Assembly (NCBI GenBank): GCA_037953625.1
Contig: CM075652.1
Location: 12,916,501 to 12,980,500, forward strand
Source of the DNA: Crotalaria pallida
Lineage: Eukaryota; Streptophyta; Magnoliopsida; Fabales; Fabaceae
Length of the DNA stretch: 64,000 bases
Reading direction: 5' to 3'
The notes under the pieces are model-generated. The model was not told the origin of the DNA. It saw only the letters and a list, made by a program, of their open reading frames with translations, and made no database searches. Positions within the stretch are counted from its first letter, which is position 1. Each line of letters begins with the position of its first letter. This document shows, piece after piece, positions 47,287 to 58,425 of this stretch. The position numbers were made by a program, and so were the translations under genes.

Positions 47287-47620
47287 TGTTGGCAATATAA
47301 ATAAATTGCCTTAGTTAAATAAACTTAAAAAAAAACACACACAACACAAACTTTAGGGACTCGTTGGAGTTTTCCCTATTTTTATTAATATTTTTCTTTC
47401 TGAATGTTACAAATACTTTTCTATGTGAATCTTTTTCTTTTCTCAATGTTATTATTACAAATGAATGCATGTCCTTTTATACTAAAGCATTTGCTAAAAA
47501 ATAGAAGCTTGCATGGTGTTACACCTCCTATTCTCATGATCAAAATCTAATTGTAAGAATAACAAACTTTAATTTAGCAGACACAGAGAGAACACTTTAA
47601 GGCAAGTTTAGTTTCTAACA
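47287..47620 (-). repeat. Copia 5' LTR (334 bp)
   Basis: On the plus strand it runs TGTTGGCAATATAAAT to TTTCTAACA. It is near-identical to 33491-33823, with scattered substitutions such as those near 47585-47601. Confidence 0.92.
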
Positions 47621-47674
47621 TACAGTTTAGTCAAAACTTAATATATCAAACCGGATATCGACTCCGGTCCATTT

Positions 47675-47881
47675 GGAAAAGAAACAAAAAAAGCTCGGTC
47701 CATTTCACTGAGAAACAAGTGAGAAACGCAAGTGCGAAGGGAGAAGTCGCGATCGGAACAAGTGAGAAACGCAAGTGCGAAGTCGCGAACGCTGAATCGC
47801 GAAGAGCCGAAGACCGAGAACGCTGGGTCCCTTTCTTCTCAATCTCCATGAACAACGTCCCTTTGATCTTCGCAACACGAG
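47675..47881 (+). promoter_or_regulatory. Probable first exon / leader of the KEN-domain gene
   Basis: The region lies between the foldback element and a good donor site, CACGAG|GTAATATTT (47881/47882). It is richer in G+C and purines than its surroundings and carries a repeated AAGTGAGAAACGCAAGTGCG (near 47709 and 47760). An ATG at 47848 opens a short frame running to the donor. The link to the downstream gene is inferred from the splice sites, not proven. The promoter would have to lie at or across the transposon boundary. Confidence 0.45.
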
Positions 47882-49954
47882 GTAATATTTTTCTTTTCCC
47901 AATTTCTAAACCCTAATTTCTTAAATCTTCTCATTTGTTAAATACGAGCCCTAATTTCTTCGATTCTACCCTAAATTGTTTGACCCAGGTTGAACAACGT
48001 TATTGGGTAGCTGATTTTTAGTTGTTTTTGATTTGGAGCTGAAGTTGTTGTGGCTTTCTGCGAAGAAGAACTCACTCTGTGACTCTGCAACAGGTTCTTG
48101 TTTAAAAAATTTAAGGTTCTTGCTGTTCTTGTTGAAATGAGTCTTAAGAAGCTTTTTTTCATGTGTTTTTATGCACCGTTATTAATTATGACTAGCATTT
48201 ATGATTTCTATAACTAAAATGAGAATTTTGCATTTTTCATGATTAATGAGAATATTAATAGAAGATGAGTATGTGAGTAATATTTATTTTATTCACACAA
48301 AAAAGGAGCTCAAATTGTTAAACATGGCAATAAAAGTAGAAAACTTCTATCAATACTACAATTTTGAAATTGTTCATAATCCCGAGATTCAAGCATGACT
48401 ATGAATAAATTGGTACTTGCTAGGTACATACCCAACCTTACAAGCACCTGATACAAAACTGGCACATGTATGCCTTCATTTTTGTTAGATATCATAGTTT
48501 AACAGTTTTCAGGGACTGCCTTTGTTCATTTCTGCTTTTAAGTGTTTAATCTTGCCATAATGGTTTAAAATAAGCTTATTAGGTGACCTTTTTTTTTTTT
48601 TTTTTAAAGTAGACTCTTGCTCTCCAGGTTATCTTTAATAGTTCAGTATTCTCTGTCTATGACTTTGATTCTCTATTCATATAGTTCAGTTCTTTGAGTA
48701 TGATAATTATTGAAATTCTACTGTTTTTAGTTACTTGCCGATAACATTCAGTTGTGTTTTTAGTTTTGTATGTAAAAAAACCGAATTGTTCAAAAATCTG
48801 GTTTTATAAACCAGTTTTTTTAATGGAAAAAACCGGACTATTGAAAAATCCGTTTTTTATTAACTGGATTTTTGGAAAAAAAAAAACCGGTTTTTTTTTA
48901 AAAAATCCGTTTTTTTTATTTTTTTTTAAAAAACCGGTTTTTGATCCGGTTTTAGGGTTTTCATTTTAAAAACCGGTTTAAAACTGGATTGCACGGTGAA
49001 CCGGTTTTGAACTGGTTCATAACCGATCCAGATCCAGATTCAAAGTTAGAACCGGTTTGGTTATATATCCAAACCAATTAATATGGTTTACTGAATTTTG
49101 GACCAGTTTTAACCATAAACTGGTCCATGAACACCCCTAATCCTGTTATATATTTTAACTACTAGCTTTTTTGAAAATCCCCTAGCATATTCTTTACTAT
49201 CTCGGAGCATTAAACGCTGTATTAGAAATTTCCATATCCATATAGGAGCCGGTATAACTTCTAGTATATTATGATCGTATTGGCAATGGGAAGTTACATG
49301 TAAGAATGCAACTTCAATAATACTGGTCATATCATAATATTGAGTTCATTAAGTGGCAACTGGTCTAAGGTGTGAATATGCAAATGTGCAGGATGGTTTG
49401 ATATTGGTAATATGGTGAATGCTATTTTGGAATAATGGTATTATCTTATTGAGTTGTGATAACGAAGAGATTTCAAATCTGCAAATGGATTTTTCCTACC
49501 TAACTTCAGATATAGTAATTAAGTGCGGTTCATGTGGCTATGGTTTCATGCAATTAGTCAACTAGAAATGAATTAACATGACAGTATCAAATTCTGGAAT
49601 CAAACTGGTTGTAACACCACTTTCCTTGAAGTTACTTTCCTCTTGTGTAGCACCACTTTCCCTTTTGTGATTTAGAAAAGCAGCCTGCTGTGCCTTTTTT
49701 TTGGTTGTGTTAATATTTATTTAAACAAAATGCTGTGTGTTTCAGATTTGTCTTAGTGGTGAAAACTGAATTTGTGAAAATCTCTACTCATCTCAGAAAT
49801 GAATTGTTTTGCTATAAAATTGAATCCAATTTTTTCTGCTTTGTCAATTTTTTTTGCTTCTCTTGCTGGTTGTTGCCATGAAGTAAGCTGCATTTTAAGT
49901 TATCTTTACTGAAAAGTATGTCTTATTTGATCTTGTGGTTGTTTCCCCTGTTAG
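47882..49954 (+). other. Probable intron with an hAT-like repeat
   Basis: It is bounded by GTAATATTT at 47882 and two possible acceptors, CCCTGTTAG (49954) and CACATAAG (49979). 48770-49140 is an AACCGGTTTT-rich low-complexity piece whose right end, read inward on the minus strand, is TAGGGGTGTTCATGG, like the terminus of a non-autonomous hAT element. The rest is unremarkable intron-like sequence. Confidence 0.45.
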
Positions 49955-49981
49955 GTACCTATTCCTATCTTCACATAAGGT

Positions 49982-51097
49982 ATGGCTGAAAATACACATT
50001 TTTTTCAGCCTTCCAGAGAAGTTGTTGTCGATGGGAATTTTGCTTGGTACAAAGCAGATGCAACACATAGATTGTTTGCCGTCAAGGTCTGTAAGGATGA
50101 CTCAGACTGCGATTTTCTCCTTCAACGCTTCGTAAACATCTCTTGCAAAACCCATAGCCCTCGCATTTTGCATGGTGAGTTTTACAAGGGATACAAACCT
50201 CCAGATAGCCGTTCTAAATCTAATAAGGATTATACTTGTTACTATCTTGTTTATGAGAATGCTCAACCCCTTGCGGATGTTAATAACCATTCCTTCTATC
50301 GCCTCTGCATCAGAGACATACTTGAAGGTATCTATGATGTTCACAACAAACACCGCATGTGTCACAATAACATCTCGAATGATCGAGATGCTATTGTTGT
50401 GAGTAAATCCGGTGGGAAACTGGGGGCAATAAAAGGTTGTCAGGGTAGATGTTTTAACCACGTTGGCCGTGATCTCGTTGACTTGCGTGACGTGGTGTCT
50501 CGTCATCTGAATCTTGGTTCTGGCAATCCCAACAAATTTCTTCAATTTTTACGAGATTTGCGTTATAAACCTAGGTATTTTGCACCAGCCACACCCTTTA
50601 GACTACTTGCTGGACATCCTATATGGATGTCTCCTGCTGCTCGTATGCATATAAGGTATGCATTCTACAACAAACTGAAAAGATTGCCTGCGATTGATCA
50701 GAGAAATTTTAGGAAAGGTTGTCGCCATCGGATCATGCTACAACGGCTTCAATTTGGTGGCTGGAAATCTTTCGCCATGAACCATGACATACTTAAAGAT
50801 GTTCTTACCTTTCACCACAAAAGTAGAGAGCGAGATAACGAAGAACGTAATGACGATAGCTATGTTGATGCTGACGAAACTTACCTCGATTCCTTAAGTC
50901 AAGGCGATAGGCAAGAGAAACTTATAATGTCTTTTCTAAGGTTCGCTAGAAACTGTGCGTGTCACATCACAAGCCTCAGTGCATCTGCCATCGAAGAATT
51001 GCTTGAGGAAAATTGGCCCAATCTCTTATGTGCTGCGTATGATCTCATTGTAAGAATCATCATGAATCCCAGTGACTGGACATTAGAGGAGGCTTAG
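49982..51097 (+). CDS. IRE1/RNase L-like protein: pseudokinase-like domain plus KEN ribonuclease domain
   Basis: A 371-residue intact frame. Residues 1-150 have a kinase-like layout: LFAVKVCK (Lys35 as in VAIK), a hinge-like YYLVYENAQPLADV (88-100), and DILEGIYDVHNKHRMCHNNI (112-131), where the catalytic HRD is replaced by CHNN. No DFG is seen (LGAIKG follows), so kinase activity is unlikely. Residues 212-360 resemble the KEN ribonuclease domain of IRE1: GHPIWMSPAARMHI matches the H-P-x-x-W-S-P-x-x-R opening, and FLRFARNCACHI (318-329) keeps the R-N-x3-H spacing that carries the catalytic Asn and His in IRE1. WPNLLCAAYDLI matches the closing F-P-x-L-L-x-x-Y. No signal peptide, lumenal domain or membrane segment is present, so the product would be soluble. 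ATGG context with G at -3 supports the start. The family call rests on motif order, not a search; a decayed kinase of other origin is the alternative. Confidence 0.65.
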   Translation: MAENTHFFQPSREVVVDGNFAWYKADATHRLFAVKVCKDDSDCDFLLQRFVNISCKTHSPRILHGEFYKGYKPPDSRSKSNKDYTCYYLVYENAQPLADVNNHSFYRLCIRDILEGIYDVHNKHRMCHNNISNDRDAIVVSKSGGKLGAIKGCQGRCFNHVGRDLVDLRDVVSRHLNLGSGNPNKFLQFLRDLRYKPRYFAPATPFRLLAGHPIWMSPAARMHIRYAFYNKLKRLPAIDQRNFRKGCRHRIMLQRLQFGGWKSFAMNHDILKDVLTFHHKSRERDNEERNDDSYVDADETYLDSLSQGDRQEKLIMSFLRFARNCACHITSLSASAIEELLEENWPNLLCAAYDLIVRIIMNPSDWTLEEA

Positions 51098-52133
51098 TGG
51101 AGGCATAAGGAGGAGGGGAGGCAGCTGGGGAAAAGCTTTTATAAAGTTGTGTTTCAAGAAGGGAAGACCAAGAAAATGGCGTTTTGTTTGTTTGTTTAGA
51201 TGTTTTGTAGCTAATCTCAAGTACGAGTATTGTATATAACAAAGTTGGATGTGCTCTTTTAACTTCTGAAACTTTGAATATTTGAAATTTGAGTTGTATT
51301 TCATATTTTGTGACCAACACCGCTCTCTCTGAGTTTTTATCCTTTTAAATTATATGTCTTTGTCTGCGATGCATTTCTCTCTTAATTCTTTTTTTTTTTA
51401 ATGGGCTTTCCTTTGCTTCTTAAACGAGAATTTGGTCATTCACTTTATGAGATTTAAATCATGCAAAGCGATGATGTTTTACTTGGTTGTTTCCTGTAAC
51501 CCCATTTTTAACCACTTTTATTCATGATATCAACAAGGAATCCATCTTCTGCATCACTGAATTACTAGTAACATACAAGATTTATACTTAAATAGGAAGT
51601 TACAGACAGATTTTGAATATTACCATTCTTTTCAGATTGTAACCAAATCATTAAACCCCTCCATAAGATCTGGATATTTGCATGTCGTAAAAAGAGTATA
51701 CATCAGCGGAGTTGTAAGGTGCACTATGCAATATAACAAAAGCAGGTCAAAACAGCAAAACTCAGTTACCTTCAAGGGAAGATGTTACTGCACAAAATTA
51801 TTTAGCAATTCCTATGTAGCATTCTATTACCAGAAGGAGATTAATTATTTACACTATTGATTTCAGTTTTTCATTGAACAATTCATTTTAAATCAAAGTT
51901 TAGCAAATTATTGATGTTGAGGTGACTCTGCAGGTTTGAAAATTGACATTCCTTTTTTTTTTTTCGGAAATGGAAAATTGACATTCTTTAATGCCCCACA
52001 TGTGTGGAGTTATATTTCTAGACACACAAGTTTACATAGATCAATTGCAAAGAAAAATCCACCACTCCTTACATGCAAATAAACTATATGCACTATGCAA
52101 TAATAATACAACCTAATTTGTCTCGTGCAACAG
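51098..52133. other. 3' region of the KEN gene and spacer
   Basis: 51098-51320 is a plausible 3' UTR (T-rich with several near-AATAAA words). 51320-52133 shows no NUP210 exon or other gene. Upstream NUP210 exons are therefore missing from this copy. Confidence 0.5.
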
Positions 52134-52312
52134 GTATCTGACAGCCATAGTAGTTTGTATGGAGTTTTATGCCAAAAACTTGGAACCTTTGTAAGTTTGA
52201 CTATTCTTTTCTTGGTAGAAAGCTTCCTATTATTTAAGATGACGGAAAAAGTTGGCTAACATTAATAATGACCTTTTCTTGTTTCAAATGACTCAAAAAC
52301 TTCTTTTCAGAC

Positions 52313-52352
52313 GTGGAAATTTGGTTGGGGATGTGGAAATTTGGTTGGGGAT
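52313..52352 (+). repeat. 20-bp tandem duplication in NUP210 pseudogene exon 2
   Basis: GTGGAAATTTGGTTGGGGAT occurs twice back to back. Twenty bases is not a multiple of three, so it shifts the reading frame. Confidence 0.95.
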
Positions 52353-55339
52353 GATCATCCATTGCCTTCAGTAGCGGAAGCTTGACTATCGGTTACATGT
52401 AGCATTCCCTCTTCTATTGTACTTATAGCTGATGAACCAGGTAAACATTATTTTGCACTCCTTGGCAAATGGCAACACATTTTGTTTGTTTGTTGAAGTT
52501 CTCTATCTCTTAAATTAATGGTGCTTTGCAGTGAATGAACGTGAAGTTATTAGAGTTGCAGCGGACGACTTCGTGATGCCCCTGTTACTGTGGCAAATGG
52601 GTGCACTGCTCGGATATCTGCTGTTGGTATTAGCGATTCCAGAGGAGCTTTTGCAAACTCATCATCTCTGAGTTTGAGGTGGGAACTTGGCAGTTGTGAG
52701 GGACTGGCAAATTGGGATTATGCTTCTGATTCTGCAAAGTTCAACAATTGGGAGAGATTTTTGGTGTTACAAAATGAATCAGGATTGGTACTGAAAGATT
52801 GCTGATAGATTTTGTCATTTTATTTACTTTCTGGTTTCATTACTTCATTTGGCAACTTATGACAATTTAGCTTTTAGAGTTGTTGTGGAAACTTGCTGTC
52901 CCAAAAATTAGCTTATTTAGACAGTTAGACTTGCCTTTGAACATTACCTTTGTTTAGATATGCCCTACCTGTACTTAGTAGTTAGTTAGTTCTACTGATG
53001 CTATCCTTGATTTGAATACATTATATAAATGACCTACTTTTTCAATTGTTTAAGATTCCATAAACAATTGGGACATCTGCATTGTGATTGTAGTGACATA
53101 TGCATGTAGAAATTTGCTGATAAGTTATGTTATAATGATATCCTTGTTGCTGCTATTTGATATGTTATATAGGACTGATATTGGTAATTCTCAATGCCCT
53201 GCTTGTAGATAGTTTGTTCATTAATAAATTACTTTGAATATGTTTTAATGGGTCCTTAATGATGTATATGTGGCTGTGTACTTACCATGCAAAAATTATT
53301 AATTTTCGGAAATGATGACATTATTCTAATATATACGATGATGACATTATTTTTACATACCTCATTCGAATGTATGGATAACTGAAGTGACCTTAAATGC
53401 TGTGCTTGTTAGCGCATTGTCCGTGCTACTGTTACTGGCTTTCCTGATAGCTTGGGAGAAGATACTTTTCACGAGTTTCCTACAACTGAGAATGTGCTGA
53501 CTGATGCAATTCGTTTACAGGTATTATCTGTTGGAATTTGTTTTTCTTCAATGCAAAGCTGTTTTACTCTAATAAATTAAAATGATTAGTTTATTATTTA
53601 TAAGTTTCATGGTCAAGTTTTGCATCTCCTCACTGCAATTCTGTTCTGTATGATGGGATTTTGTCGCACTTATATGTTCTTATTGTTATCATTCTGCCTT
53701 GCAAAAAGTTGTCTTATATATTGATGCAACAATGCAGCTTGTGTCTTCCCTAAGAGTTGATCTGGAGTTCAGCTTGATATATTTCAATCCTAACGCACAG
53801 GTAACACACTAACACCATTGTTTGTAGAGATTTTCTATGAATCTTTATCACACCTCCGAGAAGGCCAGAAGTAATAATACTTTCGCTTGAACCATGAGTT
53901 TTTTATTAGCTGCACTCTGGTTTTGCTCTTTTGAAGATGGGTGGGTTTTCATGTGTTTACCAAGGTCATGACAGTATTTCAAAGGGGGTCCCACTCCCCT
54001 CCCTCCTGGTGTAGGGCTGTTATTGCCCATCTTTGCAATTCAAATCTGTCTTACATAATGCTTTTTGTTCCTGAAATTACACTGTTAATGCAATATAGCT
54101 AGCATTAAGGGCTTTTAGTTATTTTTTTATGTCTGCCTCTAGGTAAATTTGTCCATCACTTGTGGGAGCTGTTTCTTGGAAGCTATTACAAATGATTCTG
54201 AAGTTGTAGATGTTATCCAACCACCATCAGGATTACAATGCCTGCAACTGGTTCTGTCCCCTAAAGGATTAGGGATAGCTAATCTGACCGTATATGACAT
54301 TGGACTAACTCCTCCACTAAGAGCATTTGCACTCGTAAGCTCCCTTTTTCTCTGAATTTGGAATTGCTTCAAATTTACAGAAAATGCTAGGTTTTAAGTC
54401 CATACATTGTTTTTTTTTTTTTTGTTCTTTTACAATCAGTTGGAGGATTTTCCAAACATAGTGTGTTATAATCTCTTATCTCTTACAATGATTAGTGGCC
54501 AATGGCTCATCTTTCTTCTTGCATGCTTATGACTATTATTTTTGTTTGGAAATCCATAAACTTCTGTCTTGTCATTCCAATGCAAATATCAGTACCAAAT
54601 CTCTTAATTTTTTTTAATTGCTTATTGGTTCGTAGAATGTGATTTTGTTGCTTAAGAACTTATTACCTTACATACTTTTTGAAAGGAGCTGCGCTCCGGT
54701 GAGGCAGCTATCAGAATAGCAGAATTTAATTTATATTTATCTGGTCATATCTAATCGAACCTCAATTTTTTGACTAAAGCTTACCATCTTGCACGGAAAA
54801 TTTATTGACTTGTACTAGTAAGTAAGAGTTCAAAATGTATCACCTGCCATTGTCAATTTTGAAATTTGCATGTTTAGGTTTTTTTTACTGCAAATACAAC
54901 TTGATCTTGGTGTATGATCATCTTCAAGTGATGTTGTTAACGTTTGATGCCTATAATGGTTAAATATTGCAGGTCCAAGTTGCAGATATAGAGTGGATTA
55001 AGATCATTCCAGGAGAAGAGATTAGCCTAATGGTATGTCTTTTCTAAAATATTCTCATTTTTTTACCTAAACTGGCTTTAGCATGTGATTTCGTTGGATG
55101 AACATGTTCCCAACAGAAAACGGTGTCACTAAAAACTGGTAGAGACTAGAGATTACAAAACGAAAGCTGAATACCACCTTCTTAACCAGCTCGAACCAGT
55201 CTTCTTTTTAAAGTTTATGAGAGAAAATTTAACAATGACTTGCTTACTTCCTCTAAAGAATGAATTGTATCATGTATCGGAAGAGATTAGCCTTCCTTTA
55301 AACTCCAAAGTTTTTTGCTAGCTGCTCCAATGTGTCTAT

Positions 55340-55775
55340 AATGATCTGTCCATAGTTATCGAATCGAGATTCGTATCATGTATCGGAAGATCGATTTTCT
55401 GAATCATGAATCGAATCTTGAATCGTAAGATACATAATAAAAATAACAAAATATATATTATATAAATATATAACGGATATAAGCATTTTCAAGTCAAAGG
55501 ATTCATTGTCAACTAATAAACTAAAACAGAAATCTCCAAATTCTAGTCAAAATAACCCTAATTAATCTGAAAAAACCCAAAATACCAAAAAAAAAAAAAA
55601 AAAACCAAATGACCCGCAGTTTTATGAGAAGCAAAACCCTAATCGTGTGAATCGAATCGTGATTGCGACAAGATACAAGTTGATTTAAGATACATCAAGA
55701 GATTCGTATCGGTAGAGGTTGAATTTTTTTCGAATTAGGATACAAATCGGTAGATACAATAGATACTAACCACCA
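55340..55775. repeat. Unclassified repeat in a NUP210 intron
   Basis: A stretch rich in ATCGAATCG, GTATCGG and GATTCGTATC words in both orientations, with diverged inverted ends (TTATCGAATCGAGATTC at the left; CGGTAGATACAATAGATACT at the right). It is probably a degenerate DNA-transposon derivative, but the family is not recognised. Confidence 0.4.
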
Positions 55776-57779
55776 TCATCTGGCATGTTGCCTTTTGCCA
55801 CTGTTTATTTTATTTTATTTTGTCATCTTTAAATGTTAATGTGTTATATAGATTTGTGTCCAATTATCCATCCTAGAATTTCTCCTTCGTGATATGCTGT
55901 TCTGATCTTTACAGGAAGGAAGTTCTCAAACCATTTATCGGCTGGTATTAATGATGGAAGCAGTTTCCCCGCTTCTCAGGTTTGAGTTGTTTTTCCTTGT
56001 TCGTTTTAGTAGCTTCACTCCATTTTCTTGCGCTTGGCATGCTTTAATATGAGATATTGTGGGAAATGGATCAAATCTGTTCTGCCTTGAATGTGCTCAA
56101 CAAGAATATTATCTTGTTAATTTTCTTGGTCCTTTGAATATTTTTGTCTTACCCATATTAATCTATAGGAGCATATTGTATTGTGGTTCTTCTATTTTGA
56201 GTCATAGTTTAATGATTTGGAAACTATGCTGCAGTTTGTTTACATGAATCTTCATGTGCATGTTGAAGATAGTATAATTGAGTTGGTGGATACTGACAAT
56301 TTCTCGAGTCTTGTTGGTGGGCATGTTAATGCACCAAGTTTTAAAATAAAGGGGAGACATCTTGGAATTACAACTCTTTATGTAAGCCTTTATGAACAAC
56401 CCTATATAATCTAGACCTTCATCTTCATCAAATTTCTTTTTTATGGACTATTGAAAACTCAAAAGCTTACTCATTATTTATTGTGATTAGGTCAGCGCCG
56501 TGCAGCATTTTGGCGATGTAGTGCAAAGTCAAGCTATCAAGGTGGAGGTTTATGCGCGCCAAGAATACTCTCTTCAGATATTTTCTTGCTACCCGGTGCT
56601 TCATATGTGGTATGTTCCAGAGTAGAGAAATATGATTTCCAAAAGAAACCCATACACCAACATTCTTTTCTTTAATTTGTGCTTATCTTTATTGGTTCTA
56701 TGATGACACTGTTTTTTTTTAATTTATTTGCTTAGCTTACCATGCAAGGAGGCCCAACTCTCGGTGGTCATATTGACTATTCAATTCTAGCAATTTCCTT
56801 TGGGAACACTGTAAGATGTGAAATCCTGTTTGGACTTATTTTTGTTCCTTATTTTGTTTGACTAGTTTTAGTTTTAATTTGTTGTAAAATGTTGACATTC
56901 ATGTTTGTGCGTGGTTTGGCTACCTCAATAGTATTTTGTTGTTGCATTTGAGTGACAATGCTATTAGAACATGAAGCTTGCTGATGTTAAATATGTTATG
57001 CCACCCTGAGTCTTGGGGAAGATATTTGGGATGGTATTAGAGCCTGGGTTCAATTTTTGCTGCCCACATTCTTTAAAATTAAATTAAAGTAAATTATATT
57101 AAATTTTAGCACTGTTAAGGTTGGCTTGTGCATCACTCCATCTCCAGTCCAAGGCTCTAGTGTGGGTGGGGTGTGTCAAGATCTACAAACCATTCATGGG
57201 CCTTCCCCTAATGCTTTCTTTTACAAGATTTGATCCTTGATAATACCCATTTAAATAAAAGGGTCAATTTCAGATTTCATGGTTCAACTGAGATTCAACA
57301 TGTTTATTTTTCATGTCTATTGGGTTGGACCCTTTTCTAATCCAGCCCCTTTTATGCCAAACACAACCCCATTTATGTTTTAGTTGTTAGTTCATTATAC
57401 ACTTCACATTCGAATATATGTACTTTGTGAAAGATATTGGTCTAATCCAATACATCATTCTTATTGTCAGACAATTCATGCCTGCATCTTTGTGAATGGC
57501 AATACTGTAATTTGTGAAGCACGAAGCATTTTAAGGGTGGGAGTTCCGTCTACTGTCATATTGCATACCCAGAACGATCAACTTGGTGTTAGCAATATAT
57601 TGCCAATTTATCCGTTATTTCCTGAGGTGATAGTTTTTTAAAAAAAGAGTAGTTCAAAATTCTATATGTAATTCATGTCTTAATATCGATACCTGGTTGA
57701 AAATGTCGGGGGAATTTGTTTTCTTTATATGAGCTGCGTAAGAACTACCAGTGGACTATTGAAGATGAAAAGGTTTGGT

Positions 57780-58425
57780 TTTATCTTGAAATCTTTCTTT
57801 TCATTTAGTACAAGGTTTTTTCCTCTCATTAAAGAGCATCAAAGGAGTAACAGCTCTAGTACTCAATGTATACAAAAGCTATACCTCCTAGGAATCAAAA
57901 GACCATTGCGATGTGAAAGTCATGTAATAAAAATAACCAGAAAGACACAGTAGGATCAGAACAGAAGTGTGCTGTGCTCTAAAGAAACAACCGAAAATAC
58001 AGTCCTTAAAACTCCTCCTGCAACCGCGATTTAGGCTGTGATGTTGAGGTTTTGGTTGCCTCTGCAAATAATTGTGTTCCTTATTTGAGTTACTTCCACA
58101 ATTATCAACAGACTCCATCTAACATATAACTCCTCTCTCAAATTTAAGAAAAGCAGCTACTGCGGTTAAAAAACTTGGCAGAAACATTAACTTAGGCACA
58201 CCAGTCATACTAAAAAGATACTATAGACCTTTTCCCAACCTTAAAGAAAAAACTATATTTGAGAATGACCATCCAAACCCCTATCCTATAAAACTGTCAA
58301 TTCAAGGGATTTATCTGTATTGTTCTACATATATTTCCTTCCAATCAATTTCCTCCAAATAAAATCATGCTTGAAGGTGTAACCATGTAAGATAGTATAC
58401 AGAATTTTGACTTTGCTTTGTTTCT
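57780..58425. other. Long NUP210 intron, inserted sequence not identified
   Basis: The segment 57840-58330 has a different character from the flanking intron (more A on plus strand, GAAACAACCG-type words) and may be a transposon piece. No ends are recognised. Confidence 0.3.

Larger units (their letters stand above)
33491..47620 (-). mobile_element. Ty1/copia retrotransposon, split by a long-LTR element
   Basis: The minus-strand element has LTRs at 47287-47620 (5') and 33491-33823 (3'), a PBS (47284-47273), gag, protease, integrase, reverse transcriptase and RNase H in copia order, and a PPT next to the 3' LTR. Flanks are TACAG on the right (47621-47625) and GACAG on the left (33486-33490), a 5-bp target duplication with one mismatch. 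The two LTRs differ at roughly ten positions by eye. Pol is cut at 34708/44059 by the 9.3-kb insertion, and gag and integrase carry stops and frameshifts, so it is dead. Confidence 0.92.
32079..47674. mobile_element. Foldback / Pack-MULE-like element, split by a copia element
   Basis: Two long inverted arms are seen. The left arm (32079 to about 32510) and the right arm (about 33065-33490, continuing at 47621-47674 after the copia insertion) are imperfect reverse complements. Shared blocks include GTCACTTTAGTCC, ACGTTTTCCGTTTATAGACG, CTCTTGTAGTGTGACTACC and the outermost AAATGGACCG. Without the insertion the element is about 1.5 kb. The centre (32510-33060) carries a fragment of an acyl-CoA synthetase gene. 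Long inverted ends plus a captured gene piece fit a Mutator-like Pack-MULE. No transposase is present and the target duplication was not resolved. Confidence 0.65.
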
